The translations under genes and the position numbers were made by a program. This document shows, piece after piece, positions 36,477 through 46,047 of a stretch of DNA of 64,000 nucleotides. The notes below the pieces were generated by a model. It saw only the letters and a program-made list of their open reading frames with translations. It was not told where the DNA came from and ran no database searches. This DNA is from Sediminibacterium sp. KACHI17 (GTDB lineage: Bacteria; Bacteroidota; Bacteroidia; Chitinophagales; Chitinophagaceae): the NCBI RefSeq assembly GCF_040362915.1, contig NZ_AP029612.1, positions 3,039,501-3,103,500 of the forward strand. The letters are read 5' to 3'. How positions within the stretch are numbered: position 1 is the first letter of the stretch; each line of letters starts with the position of its first letter.

Positions 36477-37389
36477 GTTTCAGGAAAGATAAATTTCGCT
36501 GAATACCCTTGAATTTACTTCGTTTAAGAGGGGAATGCTGAAATATTTTTTTAAAAGCTTCTTCGGTCAAGAGTTCCCATTCATGGGTACTTAAATTTAA
36601 TATCTGAGGCAAAGGATCAAATGAGGGTTCCTGATGCGGATGACTGAATCGATTCCATGGACAAACATCCTGACAGGTATCACAACCAAACATCCAGTTA
36701 TCAAATTTCCCTTTCATTTCATTCGGGATCAAAGCATCTTTTAATTCGATGGTGAAATAACTAATGCATTTACTGCCATCAATCACTTTGTTGTCCAATA
36801 TGGCTTCAGTTGGACAAGCATCAATACATTTTCTGCAAGTGCCACAGAAATCTTTAGCGAAAGGATCATCATATTCCAATGGAATATCAACGATCAAGGT
36901 AGCAATAAAGAAAAATGAACCGTTTTGCTTGGTGATAAGATTTCCATTTTTACCGATCCACCCGGCACCACTTCTGGTAGCCCAGCTTCTTTCCAATACC
37001 GGAGCAGAATCTACAAATCCTCTTCCTTGTATATCGCCAATATGGATCCGAATAGCATCTAACAATTTTTGTAATTGTTGCCTGATCACTTCATGATAAT
37101 CTTTACCCCAGGCATATTTAGAAATTTTTGGAGCACCCGGGCCTTGTTCCTGAGAAGGGAAATAGTTTTTTAATAAAGTGATCACAGATTTAGCTCCCGG
37201 AACCAACTTAGTGGGGTCAACCCTAAGATCAAAGTAGCTTTCCATATATGACATGGAGCCATGTCTCTGCTGATTAAGCCATGATTCTAACCTCCGCGCG
37301 TCATCATCCAGTGGAACTGCTTTCGCAATGCCACAATAATCAAACCCGTTTGTAGAGGCAATATGTTTGATGGTTTGAGTGGTGGTCAC
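36448..37389 (-). CDS. queG: Epoxyqueuosine reductase
   Basis: A 313-residue cobalamin and iron-sulfur enzyme that makes queuosine from epoxyqueuosine in tRNA. It has DUF1730 at the N-terminus, the catalytic Asp D127 (GFVDSAP), and two [4Fe-4S] motifs: C182, C185, C188, C192 (CGTCRKCIDAC) and C236, C239, C243 (CDTCQDVC), with C208 nearby. It lacks the HEAT-repeat C-terminus of longer QueG proteins. The start is GTG at 37389, as no ATG fits. A TACATTTG -7 box (minus strand 37419-37412) lies just upstream. Confidence 0.93.
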   Translation of the reverse strand: MTTTQTIKHIASTNGFDYCGIAKAVPLDDDARRLESWLNQQRHGSMSYMESYFDLRVDPTKLVPGAKSVITLLKNYFPSQEQGPGAPKISKYAWGKDYHEVIRQQLQKLLDAIRIHIGDIQGRGFVDSAPVLERSWATRSGAGWIGKNGNLITKQNGSFFFIATLIVDIPLEYDDPFAKDFCGTCRKCIDACPTEAILDNKVIDGSKCISYFTIELKDALIPNEMKGKFDNWMFGCDTCQDVCPWNRFSHPHQEPSFDPLPQILNLSTHEWELLTEEAFKKIFQHSPLKRSKFKGIQRNLSFLKHETDHSKKI

Positions 37390-37567
37390 GGTATCAATTG
37401 ATCGGATTATTCAAATGTACATAGGATTTGATCACTTGAATACGAACTTCTTTTCTTCGACTTAATTTTGCTTTACATCTTTAATGAAAGTGCGCATTCT
37501 GGGATCAGTGGAACAGAACAAGTGCAAACTAATTTAATGTTTTATCTTACGCCATAAAACGAGTGAA

Positions 37568-39970
37568 ATGAAGCGTGTTTATCTTCTTTTTGTATTGACT
37601 TTCTTTGTCATGGTGACTAAACAAACCCATGCTCAGCAACTAGACTCGATCATGGATGCACATGCGAATATCTTTCCCAAAGAGAAAGTACATATTCATT
37701 TTGATAAACAATTGTACAATAAAGATGAAACCATCTGGTATAAATTATACCTGTTAGCGGAATATGTTCCGAGTCCTTTGAGCAAGAACATATATGTAAA
37801 CTGGTATGATACAGAAGGTAAAATGTTACGTCAGACTGTAGCTCCATTGTTTCAGTCAACGGCCAAAGGCTCATTCGATATACCGGTTGATTATAAAGGA
37901 GAGTTCGTAAGAGTAAAAGCTTATACCAGTTGGATGTTGAATGATGATACCAGTTTTATTTATCAGCGTGATATCCCTATTAATAACGGTACTCCGGTCA
38001 GTAAAGCAAAACCTGTACGTAAAACACATGTTGAGTTATTCCCTGAAGGAGGTAATCTGGTATTAGGCCTAGATGAAAAAATTGCATTCAAGGCTTCTGA
38101 TCAGAATGGTCGTCCCGTAATGGTCAAAGCTCAATTGATGAACAGCAAAAATCAGGTATTGGATACTTTACGCGTTAAGCATGATGGTATGGGTTTCTTT
38201 TTCCTAAAATCTGTAGCTGGTGAACAATATCGTGTAGACTGGATAGATGAATATGGAGCCAAGGGTAGTACGCCATTAACCGGAATACAAAAAGAAGGCC
38301 TATCACTCAGTATTGCCAGCACCAATGATAAAGCACTGATTTTAGTAGAAAGAACAGCAAATGTTCCCGAAAATATGCAGCAGCTGTATTTGTTAGTTCA
38401 TATGAATGAGCGTCCCATATACAAGCTGAGATTGAATATGACCGCTAAAACTGTGATCAACACGGCGGTTCCAATTGAAGAACTGCAAACAGGCATCCTT
38501 CAATTTTCTTTATTTACCAATGATTGGATTCCGATGGAGGAAAGAATTTTATTCGTGAATAACAGGATGCATGAATTCAATTCAAAGATCAATCCCGGAA
38601 TTGTGAGTCTCGAAAAACGAGGTAAAAATATTCTGGAAATTTTGGTGTCAGATACAGCTGCAGCTAATATGTCTATCTCTGTTACCGATGCAGCATTGAG
38701 CGGAGAAGATCAACATACCATTTTCTCAGATTTTTTATTGAGTCATCAGTTAAGAGGTTATATACACAATCCCGCATATTACTTAAAGAGTGATGCAGAC
38801 AGTATCACAGCTAGGTTGGATCTGGTGATGCTAACGAATGGTTGGAGACGGTTTGATTGGGATAAATTAAAAGCAGCTACACAGCCTGTTCTAAAATATG
38901 CACCGGAGACAGATTTCCTCAAAATCAAAGGTAAGGTTTATGGTATGGAAGCAGGAAGGGCCGGTGGTCCGGAATTATTGAACATTATCCTGAAAGGAAA
39001 GGATAGTAGCTCCAATGTTTATTTTGTTCCGATACAAAAGGATGGTTCTTTCGACGAACCTCTACCCATATTCTTTGATACTGCACGCGTCTATTATAAT
39101 TTTAATGATAAAAATAAAATCGGTTTTGTAGGACAAGTTCAATTGGGAAATGGTCTCTTGAAGAAAGAACCAGGTAGCACCATTCGTATGGGACAAGTAC
39201 CTGTATTTCAGGTATGGTCGGATAGTATTGGATTGGCAAGGATGAATCTGTTTTTACAAGAGCAGGAAAAACTACGTAAAAGCATGGCTAGTGCTACTTT
39301 ACAAGAAGTAGTTGTAAAAGCAAAGATCAAAGACCCTATACAGGTATTGGATGAAAAATATGCAAGTGGACTTTTTTCCGGAGGCGATGCGTATAGTTTT
39401 GATTTAATGAATGATCGTATGCCGGGTGCATTGAATGTGCTTACCTATTTACAAGGCAAGGTCGCAGGATTACAAATTTCAGGAAGTGGGTCACAGATGT
39501 CAATGAGTTGGCGTGGCGGTACCCCATCATTGTATTTGAATGAAATGATCACAAATGTAGATATGGTACAGAGTATTCCTATTACAGACATTGCTTACAT
39601 CAAAGTAATGCGACCGCCATTCTTTGGTTCTGGAGGTGGTGGTGCAGATGGAGCTATTGCTATTTATACCAAGAAGGGCGGAGATGTTCAGCGCAATGAC
39701 CCAAGTAAAAAAGGAATGGAAAGCACCATACTTGCAGGCTACTCAAAGTTCAAAGAATTTTATAATCCGGTATATACCAAAGAAAACCCTTCTTATGACC
39801 CAGATGTGAGGAGTACATTGTATTGGAATCCCTATATCCTTACCAATAAAAGAACCCCTCGTTTCAGGGTTGAATTTCATAACAATGATTTCTCAAGAAA
39901 ACTGCTTGTAGTACTGGAAGGCATCAACTCAGAAGGTAAAATGACTCGAACAGTTCGATATCTCGAATAA
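37568..39970 (+). CDS. MG2-like protein with C-terminal TonB-dependent receptor plug domain, secreted
   Basis: An 800-residue protein with a signal peptide (ending THAQ, residue 23). The N-terminal part resembles macroglobulin MG2 domains (FPKEKVHIHFDKQLYNKDETIWYKLYL) with repeated Ig-like beta domains. The last 200 residues carry a TonB-receptor plug: LQEVVVKAKIKDPIQVLDEKY, then LTYLQGKVAGLQISGSG, and GGGGADGAIAIYTKKGG. No 22-strand barrel follows, so this is not a complete receptor. It is a known Bacteroidota architecture, probably on the outer membrane, of unproven function. Confidence 0.82.
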   Translation: MKRVYLLFVLTFFVMVTKQTHAQQLDSIMDAHANIFPKEKVHIHFDKQLYNKDETIWYKLYLLAEYVPSPLSKNIYVNWYDTEGKMLRQTVAPLFQSTAKGSFDIPVDYKGEFVRVKAYTSWMLNDDTSFIYQRDIPINNGTPVSKAKPVRKTHVELFPEGGNLVLGLDEKIAFKASDQNGRPVMVKAQLMNSKNQVLDTLRVKHDGMGFFFLKSVAGEQYRVDWIDEYGAKGSTPLTGIQKEGLSLSIASTNDKALILVERTANVPENMQQLYLLVHMNERPIYKLRLNMTAKTVINTAVPIEELQTGILQFSLFTNDWIPMEERILFVNNRMHEFNSKINPGIVSLEKRGKNILEILVSDTAAANMSISVTDAALSGEDQHTIFSDFLLSHQLRGYIHNPAYYLKSDADSITARLDLVMLTNGWRRFDWDKLKAATQPVLKYAPETDFLKIKGKVYGMEAGRAGGPELLNIILKGKDSSSNVYFVPIQKDGSFDEPLPIFFDTARVYYNFNDKNKIGFVGQVQLGNGLLKKEPGSTIRMGQVPVFQVWSDSIGLARMNLFLQEQEKLRKSMASATLQEVVVKAKIKDPIQVLDEKYASGLFSGGDAYSFDLMNDRMPGALNVLTYLQGKVAGLQISGSGSQMSMSWRGGTPSLYLNEMITNVDMVQSIPITDIAYIKVMRPPFFGSGGGGADGAIAIYTKKGGDVQRNDPSKKGMESTILAGYSKFKEFYNPVYTKENPSYDPDVRSTLYWNPYILTNKRTPRFRVEFHNNDFSRKLLVVLEGINSEGKMTRTVRYLE

Positions 39971-40042
39971 TTCTTTAGCTAGCATGGGTTCCATTTCGTG
40001 TTAGCTAAAAATCAACGATGTCGGAAAAAAAATATGTAAAAT

Positions 40043-40384
40043 TTATTCCAACTCGAGATGTAAAATGTGGAAGAACCTGTGTGCCAAAGGAGCAAGAACG
40101 ATTCCAATATTGGTGATAAATGCTACTCCGCTGAAGATCGCATAAAAAGAAGAAAACCATTTGCCACCTACTGTTTTGATCTCTACCACAGGTCCCATAC
40201 CTGATAAGATCATTGAGGCATTGTGAAAAGCATCGAGCCATTCCACATCAGCGGTATAATGATATCCCAATACACCTATGAGTAAACAAATGACCAACAC
40301 ACTCAACGCAAATACAAGATTTTTTACAACTCTTCTGTAAAAAAGTCTCTTGGATGCCAGCGGTTCACGTTTGTTCTCATACAT
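40043..40384 (-). CDS. Two-TM channel-like membrane protein, unknown function
   Basis: A 113-residue protein with TM1 at about 20-42 (FALSVLVICLLIGVLGYHY) and TM2 at about 78-100 (SSFYAIFSGVAFITNIGIVLA). The connecting loop (DAFHNASMILSGMGP, 51-65) has the placement of a K+ channel pore helix, but the selectivity-filter TVGYGD is not present; LSGMGPVV stands there instead. It may be a degenerate or non-K+ channel homologue, or a coincidental 2-TM shape. It lies 8 bases after the serine hydrolase gene on the same strand, so the two are probably co-transcribed. A weak 8-base inverted repeat (39974-39981 with 40002-40009) separates it from the convergent gene. Confidence 0.6.
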   Translation of the reverse strand: MYENKREPLASKRLFYRRVVKNLVFALSVLVICLLIGVLGYHYTADVEWLDAFHNASMILSGMGPVVEIKTVGGKWFSSFYAIFSGVAFITNIGIVLAPLAHRFFHILHLELE

Positions 40385-40392
40385 GGCTCTTA

Positions 40393-41421
40393 CTATTTAC
40401 AAGTAGAAGGAAGAATACCGTCAATGATATCTTTTAGAGAAAGATACAGTTGTTTTTTTTCTTCTCCGAGTGTTCCCTTGGTAAAAAATATACAGGCATA
40501 CCCTCTGCATCGGTCTATCATTGGCCAGGTACCAAATAGACCGGGAGAAGTCATAGAAGTGGCTTTACCATTCTCATCAGTGGTCATGATCCACTGCCCA
40601 AAACCATATTGAAAACCTTCCGCAGCTTTAGGAGCATATTTGATCATATCAGAAGTGGTATATACCGTTTCCATTTGTTCAATGGCTTTCTCACTTAAAA
40701 TACGTTTACCATTATAGACACCTTTATTCAGGATCATAGCAAGAAAACTCATATAATCACCTGCACTTGATTGTGCACCACCGGATGGATTCACAGCATT
40801 GAAACTTGCAAAGCTGGTATTGCGCATTTGTAATGGTCTTGTGATCTTCTCTGCCATGATCTGTTCAAAACTTCTTTTGGTAACCACTTCAAGAATTTTA
40901 GCAGCAATATTCAGACCGATATTGCTATACCTGAATTCTAGTCCAGGATTTGCCACGATTTCTCTTTCAGATGCAAAATCATTGATCTCTTCTTCAAGAT
41001 TTGAATATTTTTTTCGATTCAGCATCTCTTTCAGGTTGCGGATCGGTTCTGACTCTATTCCTGTTAAGTGAGATAAACAATCTTTGATGGTAATATAACC
41101 TTTGGAATACTTAGTGAAGATGGGTAGGTATTTACTGATCCTGTCATTCAACGAAATTTTACCTTCATCTACATATACCATAACCAATGCCGCTGTCAGC
41201 CACTTACTGGCACTGGCGATAGGCGCTTGTACCTTTGCATTAAAATCAGTACCTATCGCTTTTTGATAAATCACTTTACCATCCTTATAGATCATCGCAA
41301 CAACATGTCCATCCAATTCTTTTTTAGATGCTTCTAGTTTACTGTCTAATGAACTAAAATCATATTGTGCGTTTGAAAACTGTAAGAATAGCATAAAACA
41401 CAGTACTAGACTGACTTTCAT
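40393..41421 (-). CDS. Serine hydrolase, class C beta-lactamase-like, secreted
   Basis: A 342-residue protein from ATG 41421 (MKVSLVLCFMLFLQFSNAQ, a signal peptide). The catalytic S-x-x-K is S70-A-S-K73 and the Y-x-N motif is Y165-S-N167. The overall shape matches serine hydrolases of the AmpC/EstB/PBP4* group. The substrate may be peptidoglycan, an ester or a D-peptide; true beta-lactamase activity is not shown by sequence. A longer frame to 41448 adds nine unlikely residues. It is followed closely by the small channel-like protein gene. Confidence 0.87.
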   Translation of the reverse strand: MKVSLVLCFMLFLQFSNAQYDFSSLDSKLEASKKELDGHVVAMIYKDGKVIYQKAIGTDFNAKVQAPIASASKWLTAALVMVYVDEGKISLNDRISKYLPIFTKYSKGYITIKDCLSHLTGIESEPIRNLKEMLNRKKYSNLEEEINDFASEREIVANPGLEFRYSNIGLNIAAKILEVVTKRSFEQIMAEKITRPLQMRNTSFASFNAVNPSGGAQSSAGDYMSFLAMILNKGVYNGKRILSEKAIEQMETVYTTSDMIKYAPKAAEGFQYGFGQWIMTTDENGKATSMTSPGLFGTWPMIDRCRGYACIFFTKGTLGEEKKQLYLSLKDIIDGILPSTCK

Positions 41422-41580
41422 GCAGGAATAATGTGATTTTGCAGACATAATTTCAGGATTTCATGGGTTTATCAGCTCAAAAAAACAATAGAACAGTTTT
41501 TGCTTACAAATTAGGGATTGATTTGTGAACGCAGATCAAATTTCTGCTAAATACCTTTTAAATATTGCAAATACACGATT

Positions 41581-44184
41581 ATGAACGTTAATAATTATAC
41601 GATCAAGGCACAAGAAACAATACAAGCTGCTCAACAGCTGGCTTTCAATGCCAATCATCCTTCTATTGAAACAGAACACTTGTTAAAGGCATTGATTGCG
41701 GATAAAGAAAGTCCAATCGCTTTTTTATTAAAGAAAAACAATGTTGCTATTCCTTTACTGGAAACCAAATTGGAAGAGGCGTTTGAAAAGTTGCCGAAGA
41801 ATCAAACAGGCGAGCCGGCGCAAACTATTAGCCGCGACTTGAATACTGTTTTCTTAAAGGCAAATGCATTGCTAAAAGAGTTTAATGATGAGTTCATCAG
41901 TCCTGAGCACTTGATGTTGGCATTACTTCAGATCAATGATAATACCGCAAAGACCTTGAAAGATGCAGGTCTTACTGAGAAAGGATTGAAGACCGCCATC
42001 AAAGATCTTCGTAAAGGAGAGAGCATACAATCACAAACACAAGAGACACAGTTTAATGTCTTGAATAAGTATGCGCGTAATCTGAATGAAGCTGCAAGAC
42101 AAGGGAAATTGGATCCGGTGATTGGGCGGGATGAAGAGATCAGAAGAACACTCCATATTTTATCGCGCAGAAGTAAGAATAATCCAATTTTAGTAGGTGA
42201 GCCGGGTGTAGGTAAGACTGCTATTGCAGAAGGATTGGCAATGCGGATCATTAATGGTGATGTTCCTGAAAATTTGAAATCCAAGATCATCTTCACATTG
42301 GATATGGGACAGTTGATCGCGGGTGCTAAATACAAGGGTGAATTTGAAGAGCGATTGAAAGGGGTTGTGAAAGAAGTAGCAGCAAGTGATGGAGAGATCA
42401 TATTATTTATTGATGAGATCCATACGCTGGTTGGAGCCGGAGGAGGTGAAGGTGCAATGGATGCTGCAAATATTCTCAAACCAGCTTTAGCACGTGGTGA
42501 ATTACGTGCTATTGGAGCAACCACTTTGAATGAATACCAAAAATATTTTGAGAAGGATAAAGCATTGGAACGCCGTTTTCAAAAAGTTATGATTGAAGAA
42601 CCGGGAGTTGAAGATGCTATTTCTATTCTTCGTGGTTTAAAGGATCGTTATGAAACACACCATCATGTTCGCATCAAAGATGAAGCGATCATTGCAGCGG
42701 TGGAATTATCCAATCGATACATTACTGATCGTTTCCTTCCAGATAAGGCAATAGATCTTATCGATGAAAGTGCAGCAAAACTTCGATTAGAGATGAACTC
42801 TATGCCGGAGGAGCTAGATACCTTGGAAAGACAGATCCGTCAATTAGAGATTGAAAGAGAAGCGATCAAACGTGAAGATGATGAAGAGAAACTGAAAGAA
42901 CTCAATATTGAGATCAGTAATCTCAGTGTACAAAGAGATACCCTGAAAGCCAAATGGAAAAATGAAAAGGAGATTGTAGATAAGATACAACAAGCAAAAG
43001 CAGGTATTGAAACATTAAAGCTGGAAGCAGAACAGGCAGAAAGAAATGGAGATTATGGTAAGGTCGCTGAGATACGTTATGGAAAGATCAAAGAACAGGA
43101 AGCCGTGATCGCTGATTATACAGAGCAACTGAATCAATTGGGTGAACAAAGCAGAAGGTTGATGAAAGAGGAAGTAGATGCAGAAGATATCGCTGAGAAT
43201 ATTGCAAAAGCTACCGGTATTCCTGTTGCCAAGATGATGCAGAGTGAAAGAGAGAAATTATTACATCTGGAAGAAGAATTGCATCAGCGTGTAGTTGGAC
43301 AAGAAGAGGCGATCACCGCAGTGGCTGATGCTGTGAGAAGAAGTAGAGCAGGTCTGCAGGATCCACGTAAACCTATCGGGTCATTTATATTCCTTGGTAC
43401 CACAGGTGTCGGTAAAACTGAATTGGCCAAAGCATTAGCCGAATATTTATTTGATGACGAACATTTGATGACCCGAATAGACATGAGTGAATACCAGGAG
43501 AAGCACACAGTATCTAGATTGGTAGGTGCGCCTCCGGGCTATGTTGGTTATGATGAGGGTGGACAACTAACCGAGGCTGTAAGAAGAAAACCTTATAGTG
43601 TTGTATTGTTGGATGAGATCGAAAAAGCACACCCGGATGTTTGGAACGTATTATTACAAGTGCTGGATGACGGACATTTAACTGATAATAAAGGCCGAAC
43701 TGTCAATTTCAAGAATACCATTATTATTATGACAAGTAATATTGGTAGTCACTTGATTCAGGATGCTTTTGAAGGTGTTCGCGAAGAAAATGTAGCAGAA
43801 GCTACTGATAGAGCTAAGCATGAAGTAATGGACCTGTTGCGTAAAACCATTAGGCCTGAATTCCTGAATCGGGTAGATGAGATCATTATGTTTAGTCCAT
43901 TGATGAAAAAACAGATCATGGGTATCGTAAAGATCCAGCTTGACGGCTTGAAAAAAATGGTCGCAGAAACAGGAATTCGATTAGAGTTTACCGAATATCT
44001 ACTGGAGTTTTTGAGTGAGCAAGGTTACGATCCGCAAATGGGAGCAAGACCATTGAAACGTTTGATTCAAAAACAAATTGTCAATGCATTAAGCAAAAAG
44101 ATCCTGGCAGGAGAGATCGATAAATCACAAAAAGTACTGATCGATGCTTTTGATGGAGTGGTCGTATTTAGAAATGAAGATTAA
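41581..44184 (+). CDS. clpB: ATP-dependent chaperone ClpB
   Basis: An 867-residue Hsp104/ClpB disaggregase. The N-terminal Clp_N repeat occupies about residues 1-145, AAA-1 has Walker A at 206-213 (GEPGVGKT), the middle coiled-coil domain at about 400-530 contains [17 protein letters not shown], and AAA-2 has Walker A at 606-613 (GTTGVGKT). It works with DnaK to rescue aggregated proteins. The length and coiled-coil insertion separate it from ClpA/ClpC. It is monocistronic with a hairpin terminator directly after the stop. Confidence 0.97.
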   Translation: MNVNNYTIKAQETIQAAQQLAFNANHPSIETEHLLKALIADKESPIAFLLKKNNVAIPLLETKLEEAFEKLPKNQTGEPAQTISRDLNTVFLKANALLKEFNDEFISPEHLMLALLQINDNTAKTLKDAGLTEKGLKTAIKDLRKGESIQSQTQETQFNVLNKYARNLNEAARQGKLDPVIGRDEEIRRTLHILSRRSKNNPILVGEPGVGKTAIAEGLAMRIINGDVPENLKSKIIFTLDMGQLIAGAKYKGEFEERLKGVVKEVAASDGEIILFIDEIHTLVGAGGGEGAMDAANILKPALARGELRAIGATTLNEYQKYFEKDKALERRFQKVMIEEPGVEDAISILRGLKDRYETHHHVRIKDEAIIAAVELSNRYITDRFLPDKAIDLIDESAAKLRLEMNSMPEELDTLERQIRQLEIEREAIKREDDEEKLKELNIEISNLSVQRDTLKAKWKNEKEIVDKIQQAKAGIETLKLEAEQAERNGDYGKVAEIRYGKIKEQEAVIADYTEQLNQLGEQSRRLMKEEVDAEDIAENIAKATGIPVAKMMQSEREKLLHLEEELHQRVVGQEEAITAVADAVRRSRAGLQDPRKPIGSFIFLGTTGVGKTELAKALAEYLFDDEHLMTRIDMSEYQEKHTVSRLVGAPPGYVGYDEGGQLTEAVRRKPYSVVLLDEIEKAHPDVWNVLLQVLDDGHLTDNKGRTVNFKNTIIIMTSNIGSHLIQDAFEGVREENVAEATDRAKHEVMDLLRKTIRPEFLNRVDEIIMFSPLMKKQIMGIVKIQLDGLKKMVAETGIRLEFTEYLLEFLSEQGYDPQMGARPLKRLIQKQIVNALSKKILAGEIDKSQKVLIDAFDGVVVFRNED

Positions 44185-44186
44185 TG

Positions 44187-44218
44187 AAAAGGCGGTTCAT
44201 ACATGAACCGCCTTTTTT
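44187..44218 (+). terminator. Rho-independent terminator after clpB
   Basis: AAGGCGGTTCAT (44189-44200) pairs with ATGAACCGCCTT (44203-44214), followed by a T-run. It starts right after the clpB stop, and the next gene begins at 44235. Confidence 0.93.
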
Positions 44219-44234
44219 GTATTTTGTAAGTGCT

Positions 44235-44747
44235 ATGACCCGATTTACAACCTCGCTCCAACAATTTGATGAAAAAGGGGAGAAGTCCGGATGGACCTAT
44301 ATTCTTATTCCACAAGATATGGCGCTATCATTGTCACCGGGAAGTCGAAAAACATTTCGTGTTAAAGGAAAGATTGATGAATATAATATCAAAGGGGTAG
44401 CTGTGATGCCGATGGGAGATGGATCCTTTATTCTACCGGTGAATGCACAAATGCGTAAAGCACTAGGAAAGCGAAAAGGAGCCCTTGTCAAAGTTTCACT
44501 AGCGAAAGATCCTATGCAACCCGAAATCCCTCCTGCTTTGGCTGCATGTTTGGATGACGAACCTCAGGCAAAAACTTTTTTTGAGCAATTGCCTTTATCG
44601 CAACGTAATTATTATAGTAACTGGGTGGTTGCGGTTAAGTCAGAGTCATTACAGGCTACGAGAATCGCACAAGTAATTGATGCACTACATCTTGGATATA
44701 ATTTTGTAGCATTTATGCAATACCTGAAAGCACGAAAAAAACAATAA
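44235..44747 (+). CDS. YdeI/DUF1905 family protein (second paralogue)
   Basis: A 170-residue soluble protein from ATG 44235 (MTRFTTSLQQFDEKGEKSGW). An upstream in-frame start inside the clpB terminator is rejected. The DUF1905 part has GWTYILIPQDMALS and KTFRVKGKIDEYNIKGVAVMPM. The YdeI part has LAACLDDEPQAKTFFEQLPLSQRNYYSNWVVAVKSE, with the same layout as the 35997-36476 gene. Function is unproven as for that paralogue. Both copies keep the VKGKID/VKGTIDD and CLxDEPxA phrases, so both look functional. Confidence 0.86.
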   Translation: MTRFTTSLQQFDEKGEKSGWTYILIPQDMALSLSPGSRKTFRVKGKIDEYNIKGVAVMPMGDGSFILPVNAQMRKALGKRKGALVKVSLAKDPMQPEIPPALAACLDDEPQAKTFFEQLPLSQRNYYSNWVVAVKSESLQATRIAQVIDALHLGYNFVAFMQYLKARKKQ

Positions 44748-44775
44748 GATCGACCATTCATCAAATTTTTCACCC

Positions 44776-44801
44776 AATAACTTACTATTTAGTAAGTTAT
44801 T
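44776..44801. promoter_or_regulatory. 26-bp palindromic operator upstream of tetR
   Basis: A perfect 12-2-12 palindrome with core CTTACTATTTAGTAAG (44781-44796), 14 bases before the TetR ATG. A matching core lies after the TetR gene (45408-45423). This is typical of TetR-family autoregulation. Confidence 0.8.
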
Positions 44802-44815
44802 CCTAACTTCAAAAC

Positions 44816-45388
44816 ATGGCAGCCCGTCATACAGATACACGAGAAGAGATTGTCCGTATCGGAACTCAGTTGATCAAAAGTCATGGGTATAATGCATTTA
44901 GTTATGCAGACATATCAGAACAATTGCAGATCAAAAATGCGGCAGTACATTACCATTTCAGGGGTAAAGAAGACCTGTTAGCAGAAGTGATCGATCAATA
45001 TATTGCTCAATATCAACTATTGAAAAAGCAGTTGCTTCAGTTGAATGCCAGTGCCACTTTTGCCATCGAAAAATTTGTAGAACGTTATTCTGTTTTAGTT
45101 GATTGTAATAGTATTTGCATCATCGGGTCTATTGCCTCAGATTACAATACACTGCCTGAATCTGTAAAAGAAAAAGTACATCAACTTGTGACCATGGTGT
45201 TGAAAATGGTAGAGGAAACGCTAGCTGCAGGAAAACGTACCGGAGAGTTTCAATTTGCTGAAACCCCCAAGACAAAGGCTTTATTGGTGATGACAAATTT
45301 AGCTGCTGGTGTACAATTGGCTCGTATTACCGGCAAAAAAGACTATGATACAATAAAACGTGCGATCATTCGTCAACTTAAAGAGTAA
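44816..45388 (+). CDS. TetR/AcrR family transcriptional regulator
   Basis: A 190-residue regulator. The N-terminal TetR helix-turn-helix covers about 10-57 (REEIVRIGTQLIKSHGYNAFSYADI, then NAAVHYHFRGKEDLLAEVI). The helical ligand domain follows, with cysteines near the middle. It is flanked by two near-identical palindromes, one upstream of itself and one upstream of the next gene, so it probably represses both. The ligand is unknown. The next gene encodes a secreted protein rather than an efflux pump, which is unusual for this family. Confidence 0.92.
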   Translation: MAARHTDTREEIVRIGTQLIKSHGYNAFSYADISEQLQIKNAAVHYHFRGKEDLLAEVIDQYIAQYQLLKKQLLQLNASATFAIEKFVERYSVLVDCNSICIIGSIASDYNTLPESVKEKVHQLVTMVLKMVEETLAAGKRTGEFQFAETPKTKALLVMTNLAAGVQLARITGKKDYDTIKRAIIRQLKE

Positions 45389-45403
45389 ATTTTTTTTAAT
45401 CAA

Positions 45404-45427
45404 ATTACTTACTTATTAGTAAGTAAT
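45404..45427. promoter_or_regulatory. 24-bp palindromic operator upstream of the TetR-adjacent secreted gene
   Basis: A perfect 10-4-10 palindrome with core CTTACTTATTAGTAAG (45408-45423). It matches the operator before tetR except for two bases in the central spacer. It ends 21 bases before the ATG of the secreted protein gene. Confidence 0.82.
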
Positions 45428-45448
45428 ATATCATCTAAAATCAAAACC

Positions 45449-46006
45449 ATGAAAAAAGTATTTATTTACACTGCCTTCATCTTAGGCTTATTGCCAGTGT
45501 CATTATCTGCGCAAACAGAAACCAAAGGCACTATCATTACCAGTTCCAATAACGTGTTAGAAGGGACGATCAAAGATCAATTACAGAAAAAAGGAAATAT
45601 TGTATTACTAAGTGCATCAGGTGATAAAAAAACTTACTCACCCGCGGATGTATCAGGATTTACCATGAATGGCAGTAAGTATATCGCTTATGCAAGTGAT
45701 TTTTATAAAGAAATAGTAACCGGTAAGAAAGCTGCTCTTTATGTACGTGTTACAGATAACAGCGGTAAACTCTTATATAATGGAGCTGAAGTGGTATCAG
45801 TATCTACTGCAGAAGGAAAATCAGGCGATTATTATCTTCAATTAAAAAATGATGATAAACTGAACTGGCTGTCAAAAAAGAATTTTAAGGACGAACTCAC
45901 GAAGTTATGCGCTGATTGTAGCCTGGTAATAAGCAATATCAAGTCCGGACAATCCGATTATACGCAAATAACAAAACTGATCGAACAATACAACAACTGT
46001 CAGTAA
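45449..46006 (+). CDS. Secreted protein of unknown function, likely TetR-controlled
   Basis: A 185-residue protein with a signal peptide (MKKVFIYTAFILGLLPVSLSAQ). The mature part reads as beta-rich (GTIITSSNNVLEGTIKDQLQKKG, KYIAYASDFYKEI, ALYVRVTDNSGKLLYNG) and ends with cysteines in LCADCSLVISNIKSG and a final NNCQ. No enzyme motif is recognised. It has its own operator matching the TetR gene's, so it is expected to be induced when the TetR ligand appears. It is followed by a strong bidirectional terminator. Confidence 0.7.
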   Translation: MKKVFIYTAFILGLLPVSLSAQTETKGTIITSSNNVLEGTIKDQLQKKGNIVLLSASGDKKTYSPADVSGFTMNGSKYIAYASDFYKEIVTGKKAALYVRVTDNSGKLLYNGAEVVSVSTAEGKSGDYYLQLKNDDKLNWLSKKNFKDELTKLCADCSLVISNIKSGQSDYTQITKLIEQYNNCQ

Positions 46007-46012
46007 AACTAA

Positions 46013-46044
46013 TGATAGCCTGATAGAAACCTATCAGGCTATCA
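46013..46044. terminator. Bidirectional terminator between convergent genes
   Basis: TGATAGCCTGATAG (46013-46026) is an exact inverted copy of CTATCAGGCTATCA (46031-46044) with a 4-base loop, and CTTTT follows on the plus strand. It serves the TetR-controlled gene and the convergent NIPSNAP gene. Confidence 0.85.
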
Positions 46045-46047
46045 CTT

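Noticed and set aside
44184..44234. YdeI paralogue start at 44184
   Set aside because: Those codons are the clpB terminator hairpin; the ATG at 44235 gives the family N-terminus.
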